Assembly (NCBI RefSeq): GCF_000143685.1
Contig: NC_014328.1
Span: 3,596,001-3,660,000 of the forward strand
Reading direction: 5' to 3'
Source: Clostridium ljungdahlii DSM 13528
GTDB lineage: Bacteria > Bacillota > Clostridia > Clostridiales > Clostridiaceae
DNA: 64,000 nt
The translations under genes were made by a program, and so were the position numbers. Below, in pieces: positions 8,107-16,466 of the stretch. The notes beneath the pieces were generated by a model. That model did not search any database and was not told the origin of the DNA. It saw nothing but the letters and a program-made list of their open reading frames with translations. Each line of letters starts with the position of its first letter. The stretch's first letter is position 1.

Positions 8107-9360
8107 TTAGTTGCCTAAACTTTTGCTTTTTTTAACAAATGGTATACTTATTTTCTCTCCAAAATATGAGAAAAAATAAACAACTATAAATATAGATGGA
8201 AATGAATAACGCGGCTGTCCCTCTGTTATAAAGTAAACACAAGAAAACATGTAAAAGCAAATTAAATTATATAGAGAGTATGAATCAATTTCTCTTTTTT
8301 TAATCAAATTTCTAATTACTTTTACACTGTACAAAGGCATTAAAATTATTGCGGGAATAAATATTACATACCTTGCTATATAAGTATAAACTGCAAATAA
8401 TATTTTAAAGAACAAATTTAAATTTGTTCCATTTAAACTGTAAAATAAATCACCTCCATCAAGATAGGTCTTAAATAATCTTGTAAAACCTAACTTTACA
8501 AAGGATAATGGATGACTTAATATCCATTTTTTAGCTGCTTTAGACAGCATTTTATTTTTTTCTGTAGCATTTGCATTTATGTATTCTTTAGTATTGACAA
8601 TAGAATTCTCAACATTTTTAGCATCCATCCAAACACCAGATTTATTTTGAGAATTGTTATTTATATAAAGTACTATTCCAGAGTTGTTTGATATAGATGT
8701 AAACTCACCAATTAACTTAGTATTTCTATATATCCATGGAGATATAGAAACACAGCTAACTATGAGTACTACAGCTGTATGTTTTAAAACATCTTTAAAT
8801 TTCATCCTTAAACATATCTCCAATATGAATATAGCAAAAAAGAACACCATAAAAAATGGTTTTACCATAGCATCAGCAGCTGTTAAAATACCAATTATTA
8901 CATATTTGTACTTAATATCGTAAAAATATATTAGTGTTATAAAAAGTAATACAGTGGTAAATAATATTTCCGTTGCCAAAACACTGTTATAGAAAATATT
9001 GCTTGGGAAAAATACAAATAACCCATAAATAATTTTACGCCTTTTCTCATTTAAATTTGCTTTTTGTAGTATAATATAAAACATTCCATAATTTAAAAAT
9101 GTCAAAACCAAATTAAAAACTTTTGCTGAAGCTAAGCTGTTCCCAAAGATTTTATATATAAATCCAAGAACAATGGAATACCCGACAGAGGTATAAGTAT
9201 CTCCCCATTGACCGCCACTTGCCACTTGATTTGCAATCCTATTGTAGTATGCAAAATCTGAAAATGGCTGGGTATTTACTAAAATAACCCACAATATGCT
9301 AATTAACATTGCTGCAAGTGTCATGTTTCTGTAATATCTGCTCATATGTATATCTTCCAT
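8107..9360 (-). CDS. Polytopic membrane glycosyltransferase (GT39/ArnT-like)
   Basis: 417-aa protein with about ten transmembrane helices. An early periplasm-facing loop carries SDFAYYNRIA, with the acidic residues that in the PMT/ArnT/GT-C fold hold the catalytic Asp, and another long loop precedes the C-terminal helices. Such enzymes transfer sugars from polyprenyl-phosphate donors to envelope polymers or proteins. AGGAGG lies 6 bases before the ATG at 9360, which fixes the start. The gene heads the cluster with the response regulator and kinase. The GT-C assignment comes from topology and weak motifs, so the exact family is uncertain. Confidence 0.65.
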   Translation of the reverse strand: MEDIHMSRYYRNMTLAAMLISILWVILVNTQPFSDFAYYNRIANQVASGGQWGDTYTSVGYSIVLGFIYKIFGNSLASAKVFNLVLTFLNYGMFYIILQKANLNEKRRKIIYGLFVFFPSNIFYNSVLATEILFTTVLLFITLIYFYDIKYKYVIIGILTAADAMVKPFFMVFFFAIFILEICLRMKFKDVLKHTAVVLIVSCVSISPWIYRNTKLIGEFTSISNNSGIVLYINNNSQNKSGVWMDAKNVENSIVNTKEYINANATEKNKMLSKAAKKWILSHPLSFVKLGFTRLFKTYLDGGDLFYSLNGTNLNLFFKILFAVYTYIARYVIFIPAIILMPLYSVKVIRNLIKKREIDSYSLYNLICFYMFSCVYFITEGQPRYSFPSIFIVVYFFSYFGEKISIPFVKKSKSLGN

Positions 9361-9490
9361 TATAATCCTCCTGTACTGAATGCATACAAATTTTTGAATT
9401 AAATTCTAATTTATACACATAAATAAATTATCTGTAATTCTTAACTTTCAATTTGATTTTACAAGATATTTTTTAAGAATTGCCTATTAA

Positions 9491-9512
9491 TTTTATGAAG
9501 ATTTTATGAAGA
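9491..9512. promoter_or_regulatory. 11-bp tandem direct repeat, candidate response-regulator site
   Basis: TTTTATGAAGA occurs twice back to back (9491-9501 and 9502-9512). An exact 11-bp period, one helical turn, is the arrangement recognised by dimers of OmpR/PhoB-class regulators. It lies in the divergent space between the glycosyltransferase-regulator-kinase cluster and the DUF434 gene, close to the latter's ribosome site. Binding by the regulator at 7363-8055 is inference. Confidence 0.5.
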
Positions 9513-9537
9513 TTAATCTCAAAAGGAGGTTTTAAAA

Positions 9538-10272
9538 ATGAACTATAATTTGAGAACAGTTAGGAGAGGAAGTGATCCCAGTGACAATAGATGGTTTTCA
9601 AAAGAATCCGTTTTGAAACTTCAAAAAGCACAGGTAGAAGTATCCTGGTTACTTGATAGAGGTTACAAAATGCATTCAATTATAGAGATGGTAGGTAATC
9701 ATTACCAGTTTTCACTAAGACAGAGAAATGCTCTTCAGCGTTCAACCTCTTCTAAAGTAAGCTGCGAAAAAAGGAAATCAAAATGTCTGCCTTTTTCATG
9801 CATATCTGAGGACTGCATATACATAGACGGATTTAACCTTATAATAACTTTAGAAGTTGCCCTTTCAAAAGGAATATTAATATTATGCAGTGATAGTACC
9901 ATAAGGGATATAGCAGGACTTAGGGGAACTTATAGTATTGTAGATAAAACCCACCTAGCCTTAAATTTAATTGGCCAGGAATTTATCACTTTAGGTATAC
10001 CAAAGGTTAAATTTTTTCTTGATTCTGGAGTTTCAAATTCGGGCAGACTTAAAAATTTTATACTTGAACATTCAATTAAATGGAATATTCCTGTTGAAAT
10101 AGAATTAATACCAAATGCAGACCCTCTTCTCTCCAAAATGGGCAGAATTGTAACAAGTGACTCCATAGTCCTTGACAGCTGTTTAAGTTGGTTTAATATA
10201 GCAAGAAAAATAATAGAAGACTATGTACCTGATGCTAACATAATAAATTTAAGTAGAGCAATTTCTTTATAA
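9538..10272 (+). CDS. DUF434 domain-containing protein
   Basis: 244-aa soluble protein. The N-terminal ~80 residues (GSDPSDNRWFSKESVLKLQKAQVEVSWLLDRGY) match my memory of the DUF434 family, and the remainder (IYIDGFNLIITLEVALSKG ... LIPNADPLLSKMGRIVTSDSIVLD) resembles its C-terminal partner domain, with conserved Asp residues that recall a PIN/NYN-like nuclease fold; that last point is speculation. AGGAGG lies 8 bases before the ATG. Its last 6 bases overlap the end of the convergent ABC permease gene, so there is no room for a terminator between them. Function unknown. Confidence 0.7.
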   Translation: MNYNLRTVRRGSDPSDNRWFSKESVLKLQKAQVEVSWLLDRGYKMHSIIEMVGNHYQFSLRQRNALQRSTSSKVSCEKRKSKCLPFSCISEDCIYIDGFNLIITLEVALSKGILILCSDSTIRDIAGLRGTYSIVDKTHLALNLIGQEFITLGIPKVKFFLDSGVSNSGRLKNFILEHSIKWNIPVEIELIPNADPLLSKMGRIVTSDSIVLDSCLSWFNIARKIIEDYVPDANIINLSRAISL

Positions 10273-11328
10273 CCGTCTGTATTTTTTTAGTGCCAATGAG
10301 TTTAATACTATAAACAATAGTGCATAACCAAAAAGTATTAAGATATCCATATAAACTTTCGAAAGTCCATACCCTCTAAGCACAATTCCCTTTAGGGCAT
10401 CTGCACCATATGTTAGTGGAAATATTTTAGAAAGTATATTTACCCATATTGGCGTTTCTCTAAGGGGAAATAATCCACAAAACAATATTTGAGGTACTAT
10501 GACTATAGGAATAAATTGAAATAATTGAAATTCATTTTTAGCAAATGCAGAAAGTAAAGTTCCAAGAGTCAATGATCCTGCTGCCAGCAGCACATTTACA
10601 AGTAAAACTAAAATTGGACTTCCTTTTATGATAATGCCAAGACCATATACCATAAACAGTTGAATCACTAGAGTTTGAAACATAACAAATATACCAAACC
10701 CTAAAAAGTATCCTAATACAATTTCTATTCTCTTAACAGGTGTTGCCATAAGTCTATCCAATGTACCGCTAATTCTTTCCCTTAAGAAAGATACCCCTGC
10801 CATAAGAAATACAAAAAAGAATATAAAAAATCCCATCATCAGCGGAGCAACCGTATCAAAAGTTGTCATATTCTCAGAACCGTTTATATATTTATACTCA
10901 CTATCAATCATTCTAAAACCCAGCTGCTTCAGCATTGGATTTGATGCAATACTAGTATGCATATATTGGTTAAAAGCTTTTGAAACTGCTTTTTTAACTG
11001 AATTTGAAACTGCCATATCACTTCCTTCAACAGTCACTATAATTTTATCATTTTCAAATTTAACTAGTCCATCTATAACATTATTTTTTACTCTGTCAAG
11101 AGCCTTATTTTCATCTTTAACCTCCACTATATTTGTCTCATTTTTAAGTGATTCCATAAGTGTTTGTGGTAAATTTATTCCTTCTAAATTGGGCTTATCT
11201 ATACCTGAATTCAACATTATACTTAGCAAATACAGAACAAATATTGGTGCCACAAATAATAATGCAAGAGATCGTCTATCTCCTAAGATTTGTTTTATAA
11301 CTCTTTTTGCTACAGAAAAAGTATTCAT
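10267..11328 (-). CDS. ABC-2 type transporter permease
   Basis: 353-aa membrane subunit with one N-terminal helix (~18-38), a large external domain (~40-165) and five or six C-terminal helices containing the ABC-2 signature region (FLRERISGTLDRLMATPVKRIEIVLGYFLG). This YhfE/LinearmycinR-like architecture is typical of exporters of drugs, lipids or peptides. The ATPase gene ends only 4 bases upstream on the same strand, so the two form one transporter. Substrate unknown. Confidence 0.85.
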   Translation of the reverse strand: MNTFSVAKRVIKQILGDRRSLALLFVAPIFVLYLLSIMLNSGIDKPNLEGINLPQTLMESLKNETNIVEVKDENKALDRVKNNVIDGLVKFENDKIIVTVEGSDMAVSNSVKKAVSKAFNQYMHTSIASNPMLKQLGFRMIDSEYKYINGSENMTTFDTVAPLMMGFFIFFFVFLMAGVSFLRERISGTLDRLMATPVKRIEIVLGYFLGFGIFVMFQTLVIQLFMVYGLGIIIKGSPILVLLVNVLLAAGSLTLGTLLSAFAKNEFQLFQFIPIVIVPQILFCGLFPLRETPIWVNILSKIFPLTYGADALKGIVLRGYGLSKVYMDILILFGYALLFIVLNSLALKKYRRL

Positions 11329-11332
11329 ATAA

Positions 11333-12070
11333 CTACACCTCTTCCTTTAAAGAACTAAAGTATAGAAAAGCATCTTCAATAGTTTTTCCACCAGAACTTT
11401 TTATTACTTTATCTGGACTTCCTTCTGCTATTACAATTCCATTTCTTATTAGAAAAAGTCTATCACACTTATATGCTTCATCCATTACATGTGTAGTTAT
11501 AATTATAGTTCCCTTATCTCGTTTTATTTTATAAAATTCATCCCAGAATTTTTTCCTAAGAACAGGATCTATGCCAACTGTAGGTTCATCTAAAATGAGC
11601 AATCTAGGTCTGTGTACTAGTGCTATAGCCAATGATAATCTCCTCTTCATTCCACCTGAAAAGTTTTTAACTGGATACTTATACTGCTCTTCCAAATTAA
11701 CAAGTTTTAAAACATCCTTAGCTCTTTTTCTTATAATACTTTTTTTAATATTGTAGAGTTCTCCAAAAAACAATATATTATCAATTGCACTTAAATCATC
11801 ATACAGTGCATCACTTTGTGCCATATATCCTATTTTTGAAGTTACACCAAGGGACGGCATTTTTTCACCAAGCACTTCAATAAATCCTTTAGATAATTCT
11901 TTCATTCCAATAATAGATTTTACAATAGTGGTCTTTCCTGAACCAGAAGGTCCTAAAAGTCCAACTATTTCTCCCCTTTTTATATCCATATTAATGCTTC
12001 TTAATACAACTTTTTTATCATATCTAACTTCTGCATCCTTTATTTTAACTACATTTTCTAATTCCTGCAC
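11333..12070 (-). CDS. ABC transporter ATP-binding protein
   Basis: 245-aa ATPase with Walker A GPSGSGKTT (~39-47), Q-loop MAQSDALYDDLSA, signature SGGMKRRLSLA, Walker B LLILDEPT and the switch His in IITTHVMDEAYKC. It energises the permease encoded 4 bases downstream. The start is a GTG at 12070 with AGGAG 10 bases upstream. It begins 17 bases after splB, so the exporter and the spore DNA-repair gene are likely cotranscribed. Confidence 0.9.
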   Translation of the reverse strand: MQELENVVKIKDAEVRYDKKVVLRSINMDIKRGEIVGLLGPSGSGKTTIVKSIIGMKELSKGFIEVLGEKMPSLGVTSKIGYMAQSDALYDDLSAIDNILFFGELYNIKKSIIRKRAKDVLKLVNLEEQYKYPVKNFSGGMKRRLSLAIALVHRPRLLILDEPTVGIDPVLRKKFWDEFYKIKRDKGTIIITTHVMDEAYKCDRLFLIRNGIVIAEGSPDKVIKSSGGKTIEDAFLYFSSLKEEV

Positions 12071-12087
12071 GATTAAAATTCTCCTGT

Positions 12088-13110
12088 TTATATAATGTAT
12101 TTTATATCTTCTTTTGAGAATCTACTTGAAAGTTCTCTTTCAAAAAAGGTTTTAATTTCTTCCACTTGCTCTTTCGTGTACAAAAATTTACCGTATCCAA
12201 ATTGACCATACTTGAATTTTCTTTCACTATCCTCCATTGGCAGCGTCGTTTTAGGAAATACCTGTAGTATGATATTTTTAGCTTTAGTTGTATATCTATG
12301 CGATATGACTTCAAATCCAATAGGATTCTTTAAATTTTTAGGCATTCTATCATATAACATGTCTAAAACTTTTTCATATTCCTGCTTCCAATTTTCATAT
12401 ATGAATACAGGTGCTATTATAAAACCTATAGGGTAACCTGCTTCAGCAAGTTTAAAAGCAGATTCTATTCTTTTTTCTATTGAAGCTGTATAATGCTCAT
12501 ATTGTTTTATTATCTTATCTGTATTTAAACTAAATCTTATTTCCGTATGACCATTATGATTTATGTTTAAAAATCCATCTATATCATTGTACTTTGTTAC
12601 GAATCTAAATCTTGCAAGCTTTTGATCTCCAAAGTATTCTATACTCTTTTTAAGTGAATTGGTATAAGGCTCCACAGGAACTGGATCGGAGGTTGCAGCA
12701 CCTTCAAATACAGTTATTTCAGGATTTCTTTCATCTATATATTTTTGAGCCTGTTTTAAGATGTCATCAACATTGACATGAACTCTCACAAAAGGTTTTT
12801 CCCCTAATTGTGTATTTAAATAGCAGTACTCACACTGTCCAATACATCCACTAACTAAGGGCATTTGATAATGTGCCGAAGGCTTACAACTTTGAAATTT
12901 CAAGCTTTTTTTTACACCCACAACTAAAGTTTTTTTACCTTCCCTGTACTTTTCATATATATCTTTTCCTGGCACAGCTGACATAATTCTATTTGAAGAC
13001 AATTTTATTATCTCAACCTTGTCATCATTTTTAAATCTATTATATATCTCATTTCCCAGAGAATATTCTAGGGTACCTTTTTCAAAAATAACTCTATGTG
13101 GAACAAACAT
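12088..13110 (-). CDS. splB: Spore photoproduct lyase (radical SAM)
   Basis: SplB reverses the spore photoproduct (5-thyminyl-5,6-dihydrothymine) during germination. The 4Fe-4S radical SAM motif CX3CX2C is at Cys89, Cys93 and Cys96 (GCIGQCEYC), and the flanking YQMPLVSGC and EITVFEGAATSDPVPVEPYT stretches fit the family. Length 340 aa is normal. The Bacillus enzyme has a hydrogen-donor cysteine (Cys141) in the segment that here reads FEGAATSDPV, with Ala instead; Cys75 (SCKPS) is another candidate. The gene is followed 17 bases later by an ABC exporter. It confirms an endospore former. Confidence 0.93.
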   Translation of the reverse strand: MFVPHRVIFEKGTLEYSLGNEIYNRFKNDDKVEIIKLSSNRIMSAVPGKDIYEKYREGKKTLVVGVKKSLKFQSCKPSAHYQMPLVSGCIGQCEYCYLNTQLGEKPFVRVHVNVDDILKQAQKYIDERNPEITVFEGAATSDPVPVEPYTNSLKKSIEYFGDQKLARFRFVTKYNDIDGFLNINHNGHTEIRFSLNTDKIIKQYEHYTASIEKRIESAFKLAEAGYPIGFIIAPVFIYENWKQEYEKVLDMLYDRMPKNLKNPIGFEVISHRYTTKAKNIILQVFPKTTLPMEDSERKFKYGQFGYGKFLYTKEQVEEIKTFFERELSSRFSKEDIKYII

Positions 13111-13130
13111 TAATTACACACCTTCCTGAT

Positions 13131-13162
13131 ATAGAGTTTCTAAACAAAACTCAACTTATACC
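13131..13162. repeat. Family B repeat end (fragment)
   Basis: ATAGAGTTTCTAAACAAAACTCAACTTATACC resembles, base for base over much of its length, the left ends of the family B palindromes at 26597 and 56233 (AGTTTCTAAATTGAAAGTTAGC, ending in TTATAC or TTATGC). No matching right end is obvious before 13270, so it is a remnant. Confidence 0.4.
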
Positions 13163-13273
13163 TCAAGCAATTCATAGGATGCTCATTAAAGTATGTGAAA
13201 AAATCAATAAAAATATTCTAAATAAAATCATCTATAATTCCAAGTCCCAGACAAATATTTTAATATGCAGATA

Positions 13274-13312
13274 AAAATAGCCATAATGCTTGTACAACAT
13301 TATGGCTATTTT
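13274..13312 (-). terminator. Terminator of the universal stress protein gene
   Basis: A 15-bp perfect stem (AAAATAGCCATAATG at 13274-13288 with 13298-13312) begins 10 bases after the uspA-type stop codon. The AAAA/TTTT flanks give a short U-run on either strand. Confidence 0.75.
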
Positions 13313-13321
13313 AAACCATTT

Positions 13322-13735
13322 TTATTCTGGAACAATCATAACTAAAACCTGTGAATTTTTTAATACTTTACTTGTTACAGATCCGATCATTCTAGCCAAA
13401 CCCTTTTTATTAGATTTAGTCATAATTATCATATCAAATTCATCACAATTTGCCTTTTTCAGTATTTCATCTGCTACACGTCCAAAAACACAATATTTTT
13501 CAGGTTTATATTCTTGAATCTTTCTTTCAGCTCTATCTAAGATGTTTTCACCTTTTTTCCTTGCCATATCTACCATGCTATTTGATACACCCGTTTCATT
13601 TACTATAACTATTTCAGATACATACATAAGAGTTAACTGTACTTCATCTCTGGAAAACAATTTTTTTAAACAGTCAAGTGAATGCATACTTCTCTCTGTT
13701 TCATCTAATGGGACTAAAATTCTTTTCTTTTCCAT
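13322..13735 (-). CDS. Universal stress protein (UspA family)
   Basis: 137-aa cytoplasmic Usp-fold protein: KKRILVPLDETERSMHSL at the N-terminus, and the C-terminal nucleotide loop (IIMTKSNKKGLARMIGSVTSKVLKNSQVLVMIV) close to the ATP-binding GX2GX9GS/T pattern. I choose the ATG at 13735 (MEKKRILV) because AGGA lies about 10 bases upstream; an upstream in-frame ATG at 13777 would add 14 residues unlike the family. Role: stress or energy-limitation survival, not more specific. Confidence 0.85.
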   Translation of the reverse strand: MEKKRILVPLDETERSMHSLDCLKKLFSRDEVQLTLMYVSEIVIVNETGVSNSMVDMARKKGENILDRAERKIQEYKPEKYCVFGRVADEILKKANCDEFDMIIMTKSNKKGLARMIGSVTSKVLKNSQVLVMIVPE

Positions 13736-13827
13736 ATCAACACATCCTATCATTTTTATTAATTTGTTTTGTAACAAAAATCTTCAATTAATGCCATTAT
13801 ATCACACGTACTGCAAAAACTTTTATT

Positions 13828-13896
13828 TGGCTGCTATTGCTAACACCCTCCCACATTCCATTTATGTACATATGGGGAGACTTAGTCAATGAAGTA
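13828..13896. repeat. Possible degenerate family A fragment
   Basis: TGGCTGCTATTGCTAAC followed by CCTCCC and later ATGGGGAG resembles the family A copy at 60440-60581 (ATTGCTACCATTGCTAAC, CTCCCC, GGGGAG), with many differences. It precedes the TPP riboswitch. Weak on its own; supported by another partial copy at 14104. Confidence 0.3.
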
Positions 13897-13960
13897 AATA
13901 TTAAAATTTCATATTGCAAATTTTTATCACTGTAGTAAAATTAATGTATAAAACTTAATA

Positions 13961-14050
13961 CTTTTGTGGGGGTGCTGCAAGGCTGAGAAGAGATCTTTCT
14001 CTAACCCTTTGAACCTGATCCAGATAAAACTGGCGTAGGGAAGCAACTTA
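13961..14050 (+). promoter_or_regulatory. TPP riboswitch (THI element) controlling thiD-thiM-thiE
   Basis: The aptamer shows all the conserved parts in order: GGGGGTGC (13968-13975), CTGAGA (13983-13988), ACCCTTTGAACCTGATC (14014-14030) and GCGTAGGGAAGCA (14033-14045). It binds thiamine pyrophosphate and lies 140 bases upstream of thiD. An intrinsic terminator hairpin follows at 14066-14100, so control is by transcription attenuation: TPP bound, transcription stops. Confidence 0.97.
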
Positions 14051-14065
14051 CATATTTTTGATTTT

Positions 14066-14100
14066 AAAGGTATATGCTTTTCTGCATATACCTTTTATTT
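14066..14100 (+). terminator. Riboswitch-controlled terminator
   Basis: AAAGGTATATGC (14066-14077), a TTTTCT loop and GCATATACCTTT (14084-14095) form a 12-bp stem followed by TATTTTG. It is the expression platform of the preceding TPP aptamer. Confidence 0.85.
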
Positions 14101-14103
14101 TGA

Positions 14104-14136
14104 CCTGATGGCTGCCTACTGTAATACTCCCACTAA
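14104..14136 (+). repeat. Family A repeat, left-half fragment
   Basis: CTGATGGCTGCCTACTGTAATACTCCCACT matches the left half of the complete copies (CGATGACTACCTGCTCTAATACTCCC), with about six differences. It sits between the riboswitch terminator and thiD. Confidence 0.5.
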
Positions 14137-14187
14137 GTAAAATTCAATTGATATTAATTTTAAAGTTACTAAATTAGGGGGGTAAAA

Positions 14188-14991
14188 ATGAAAAAGGTAT
14201 TAACAATTGCAGGTTCTGACAGCTGTGGTGGAGCTGGTATACAAGCTGATTTAAAAACTATGAGTGCCCTTGGCGTATATGGTATGAGTGTCATAACTGC
14301 TGTTACAGCTCAAAATAGCATAGGAGTACAGGACGTAATGGATGTAACTCCTGAAATTGTAGAAGCACAAATAAGATCTATATTTGATGACATACAAGTA
14401 GATGCAGTAAAAATTGGTATGGTTTCAAACAGCAAAACCATATCTGTAATAAAGAGGCTTTTAATAGAATACAAAACTAAAAACATAGTAATTGATCCTG
14501 TAATGGTATCAAAAAGTGGTTACTTTCTCTTAAAACCTGAAGCACAAACAGCTATAAAAGATCTGACAAGCATTGCAGACGTCGTAACTCCAAATATTCC
14601 AGAAGCTGAAGTTCTGACAGAAATGAAAATAAAAAGTAGCAGCGACATGGAAAAAGCAGCTTTTAGCATAAAAGAGCTAGGTGCTAAAAACGTGCTTGTA
14701 AAAGGAGGCCACAGATGCAATGATGCCAACGACGTTCTTCTTTATGAAAACAAAATATTAAACATAGACGGTCATAGAATAGATACTAAAAACACTCATG
14801 GAACAGGATGTACCTTATCTTCTGCCATAGCCTCCTTCTTGGCTAAAGGTGAAAGTACTGACAAATCCGTATATCTTGCAAAGCAATATATAACTAAGGC
14901 TATAGAAAATTCCTTTTCCATAGGAAGTGGCGTTGGTCCCGTGGGACATTTCATTGAATTATATAAAAAAGCTGATGTAGATTTCAAATAA
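14188..14991 (+). CDS. thiD: Hydroxymethylpyrimidine / phosphomethylpyrimidine kinase
   Basis: ThiD phosphorylates HMP and HMP-P to HMP-PP, the pyrimidine precursor of thiamine. The 267-aa ribokinase-fold protein opens with the family signature TIAGSDSCGGAGIQADLKT, has the DPVMVSKSG block and the nucleotide-binding anion hole NTHGTGCTLSSA. It is the first gene after a TPP riboswitch and is followed 30 bases later by thiM. No thiC gene is present here, so the cluster as seen fits salvage of HMP and thiazole rather than full synthesis. Confidence 0.95.
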   Translation: MKKVLTIAGSDSCGGAGIQADLKTMSALGVYGMSVITAVTAQNSIGVQDVMDVTPEIVEAQIRSIFDDIQVDAVKIGMVSNSKTISVIKRLLIEYKTKNIVIDPVMVSKSGYFLLKPEAQTAIKDLTSIADVVTPNIPEAEVLTEMKIKSSSDMEKAAFSIKELGAKNVLVKGGHRCNDANDVLLYENKILNIDGHRIDTKNTHGTGCTLSSAIASFLAKGESTDKSVYLAKQYITKAIENSFSIGSGVGPVGHFIELYKKADVDFK

Positions 14992-15021
14992 ACAGATTTC
15001 TAATATAAAGGAGTATGAAAA

Positions 15022-15831
15022 ATGGATAATTTAAACTTAGACAGTGTGTCAAAAGTATTAACACAGGTAAGAAATAAAGTACCTCTTGTAGATTGTATTA
15101 CAAACAGTGTCACTATAAATGACTGTGCAAACATTCTATTATCTTATGGAGCTTCTCCTGCCATGTGTGAAGCTTATGATGAAGTTTTTGATTTTGTAAA
15201 AATATCTTCTGCCCTATATATAAATTTAGGAACCCTCACAAAAGAACAGGAAGCTGCAGTAATCCTAGCAAGTACCTCTGCAAAAATCCACAATATACCT
15301 GTAATACTTGACCCTGTAGCTTGTGCTGCTATACCAAGGAAAGCTCAAGTTATAAATAGAATTATGCAAGTTGGTAAAGTAGATGTTATAAAAGGAAATG
15401 TAGGTGAAATTAAATTTCTTGCAGGACAATCTTCTAACGTAAGAGGAGTAGATTCCTTAGATAATGGAGAAGGAGCCTTGGATTCAGCTGTAGCTTTAGC
15501 CAAAAAGTACAACTGTGTAGTTGCTGCAACTGGCAAAGAAGATTTTATAACAGACGGTAAAAATAGTGTTGTAATTCAAAACGGGGTGGAAATGTTAACT
15601 AAAATAACTGGTTCGGGCTGCATGCTTGGAGCATTATGTGGTGCTGCCATAGGTGCCTATGAGGATAAATTTATAGCTACTGTAAGTGCTATATTTTCAA
15701 TGAATATAGCTGGTGAAGAAGCCTATAAAGCAGCAAAAGCTCCTGGAACTTTTAGAGTTAAACTAATAGATTCTATATATGAATTAACTGAAGAAAAATT
15801 AAAGAAAGGAGGTAAAATAACTTGGAAGTAG
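15022..15831 (+). CDS. thiM: Hydroxyethylthiazole kinase
   Basis: ThiM phosphorylates 4-methyl-5-hydroxyethylthiazole in thiamine salvage. The 269-aa protein has the family N-terminus ([29 protein letters not shown]), the DPVACAA and KGNVGE blocks and the kinase anion hole [10 protein letters not shown]. It lies between thiD and thiE in the TPP-controlled operon; its last 10 bases overlap the start of thiE, so the two are translationally coupled. Confidence 0.95.
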   Translation: MDNLNLDSVSKVLTQVRNKVPLVDCITNSVTINDCANILLSYGASPAMCEAYDEVFDFVKISSALYINLGTLTKEQEAAVILASTSAKIHNIPVILDPVACAAIPRKAQVINRIMQVGKVDVIKGNVGEIKFLAGQSSNVRGVDSLDNGEGALDSAVALAKKYNCVVAATGKEDFITDGKNSVVIQNGVEMLTKITGSGCMLGALCGAAIGAYEDKFIATVSAIFSMNIAGEEAYKAAKAPGTFRVKLIDSIYELTEEKLKKGGKITWK

Positions 15832-16433
15832 ATTATAGTTTATATCTTGTTACAGATAGAAGTTTTTTAAAAGACAAGTCTCTGCAGCAAGCCGTAGAGG
15901 AATCAATTTTAGGTGGAGTAACTCTTGTCCAACTTAGAGAAAAAGATGCGTCCACAAGAGAATTTTATGAAATTGCTAAGGAAGTTAAAAAAGTAACTGA
16001 TCACTATAAAGTTCCTTTTTTAATAAATGACAGACTTGATATAGCCCAAGCTGTAGATGCAGATGGAGTTCACCTTGGTCAAAGCGATATGCCTATAAAC
16101 ACAGCTAGAAAAATATTAGGTAAGGATAAAATAATTGGAATATCTGCAGGCAATGTGGATGAAGCCTTAGAGGCAGAAAAAAATGGTGCAGATTACATTG
16201 GAATAGGTACAATTTTTTTCACAGGAACTAAAAAAGATATAGATACTCCTATAGGTATAGAAGGTCTCCGTAAAATATACAGTAGTATAAATATACCTGC
16301 TGTTGCCATAGGTGGAGTTAATGAAACTAACTTTAAAGAGGTATTTTCAACTGGAGTTGATGGTATTTCAGTTATATCTGCTATTTTAGGCAAAAGCGAT
16401 ATAACAGCTGCTAGTAAGGCTCTTTGCAAATAA
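15822..16433 (+). CDS. thiE: Thiamine-phosphate synthase
   Basis: ThiE joins HMP-PP and thiazole phosphate to thiamine monophosphate. The 203-aa TIM-barrel enzyme shows TDRSF near the start, QLREKDAS (pyrophosphate binding), [23 protein letters not shown] and [13 protein letters not shown]. Translation begins at TTG (15822) with AAGGAGG 9 bases before, overlapping the thiM stop. The product, thiamine monophosphate, needs a further kinase (ThiL) or a phosphatase; neither thiL nor thiN is seen here, but a HAD-Nudix fusion follows directly. Confidence 0.95.
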   Translation: MEVDYSLYLVTDRSFLKDKSLQQAVEESILGGVTLVQLREKDASTREFYEIAKEVKKVTDHYKVPFLINDRLDIAQAVDADGVHLGQSDMPINTARKILGKDKIIGISAGNVDEALEAEKNGADYIGIGTIFFTGTKKDIDTPIGIEGLRKIYSSINIPAVAIGGVNETNFKEVFSTGVDGISVISAILGKSDITAASKALCK

Positions 16434-16466
16434 CTTTATAGGAATAAAATTTAAGGAGCGAATAAT

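Noticed and set aside
14040..14187. Small leader peptide gene between the riboswitch and thiD
   Set aside because: No start codon with a ribosome site; the stretch is the riboswitch terminator plus a family A fragment.
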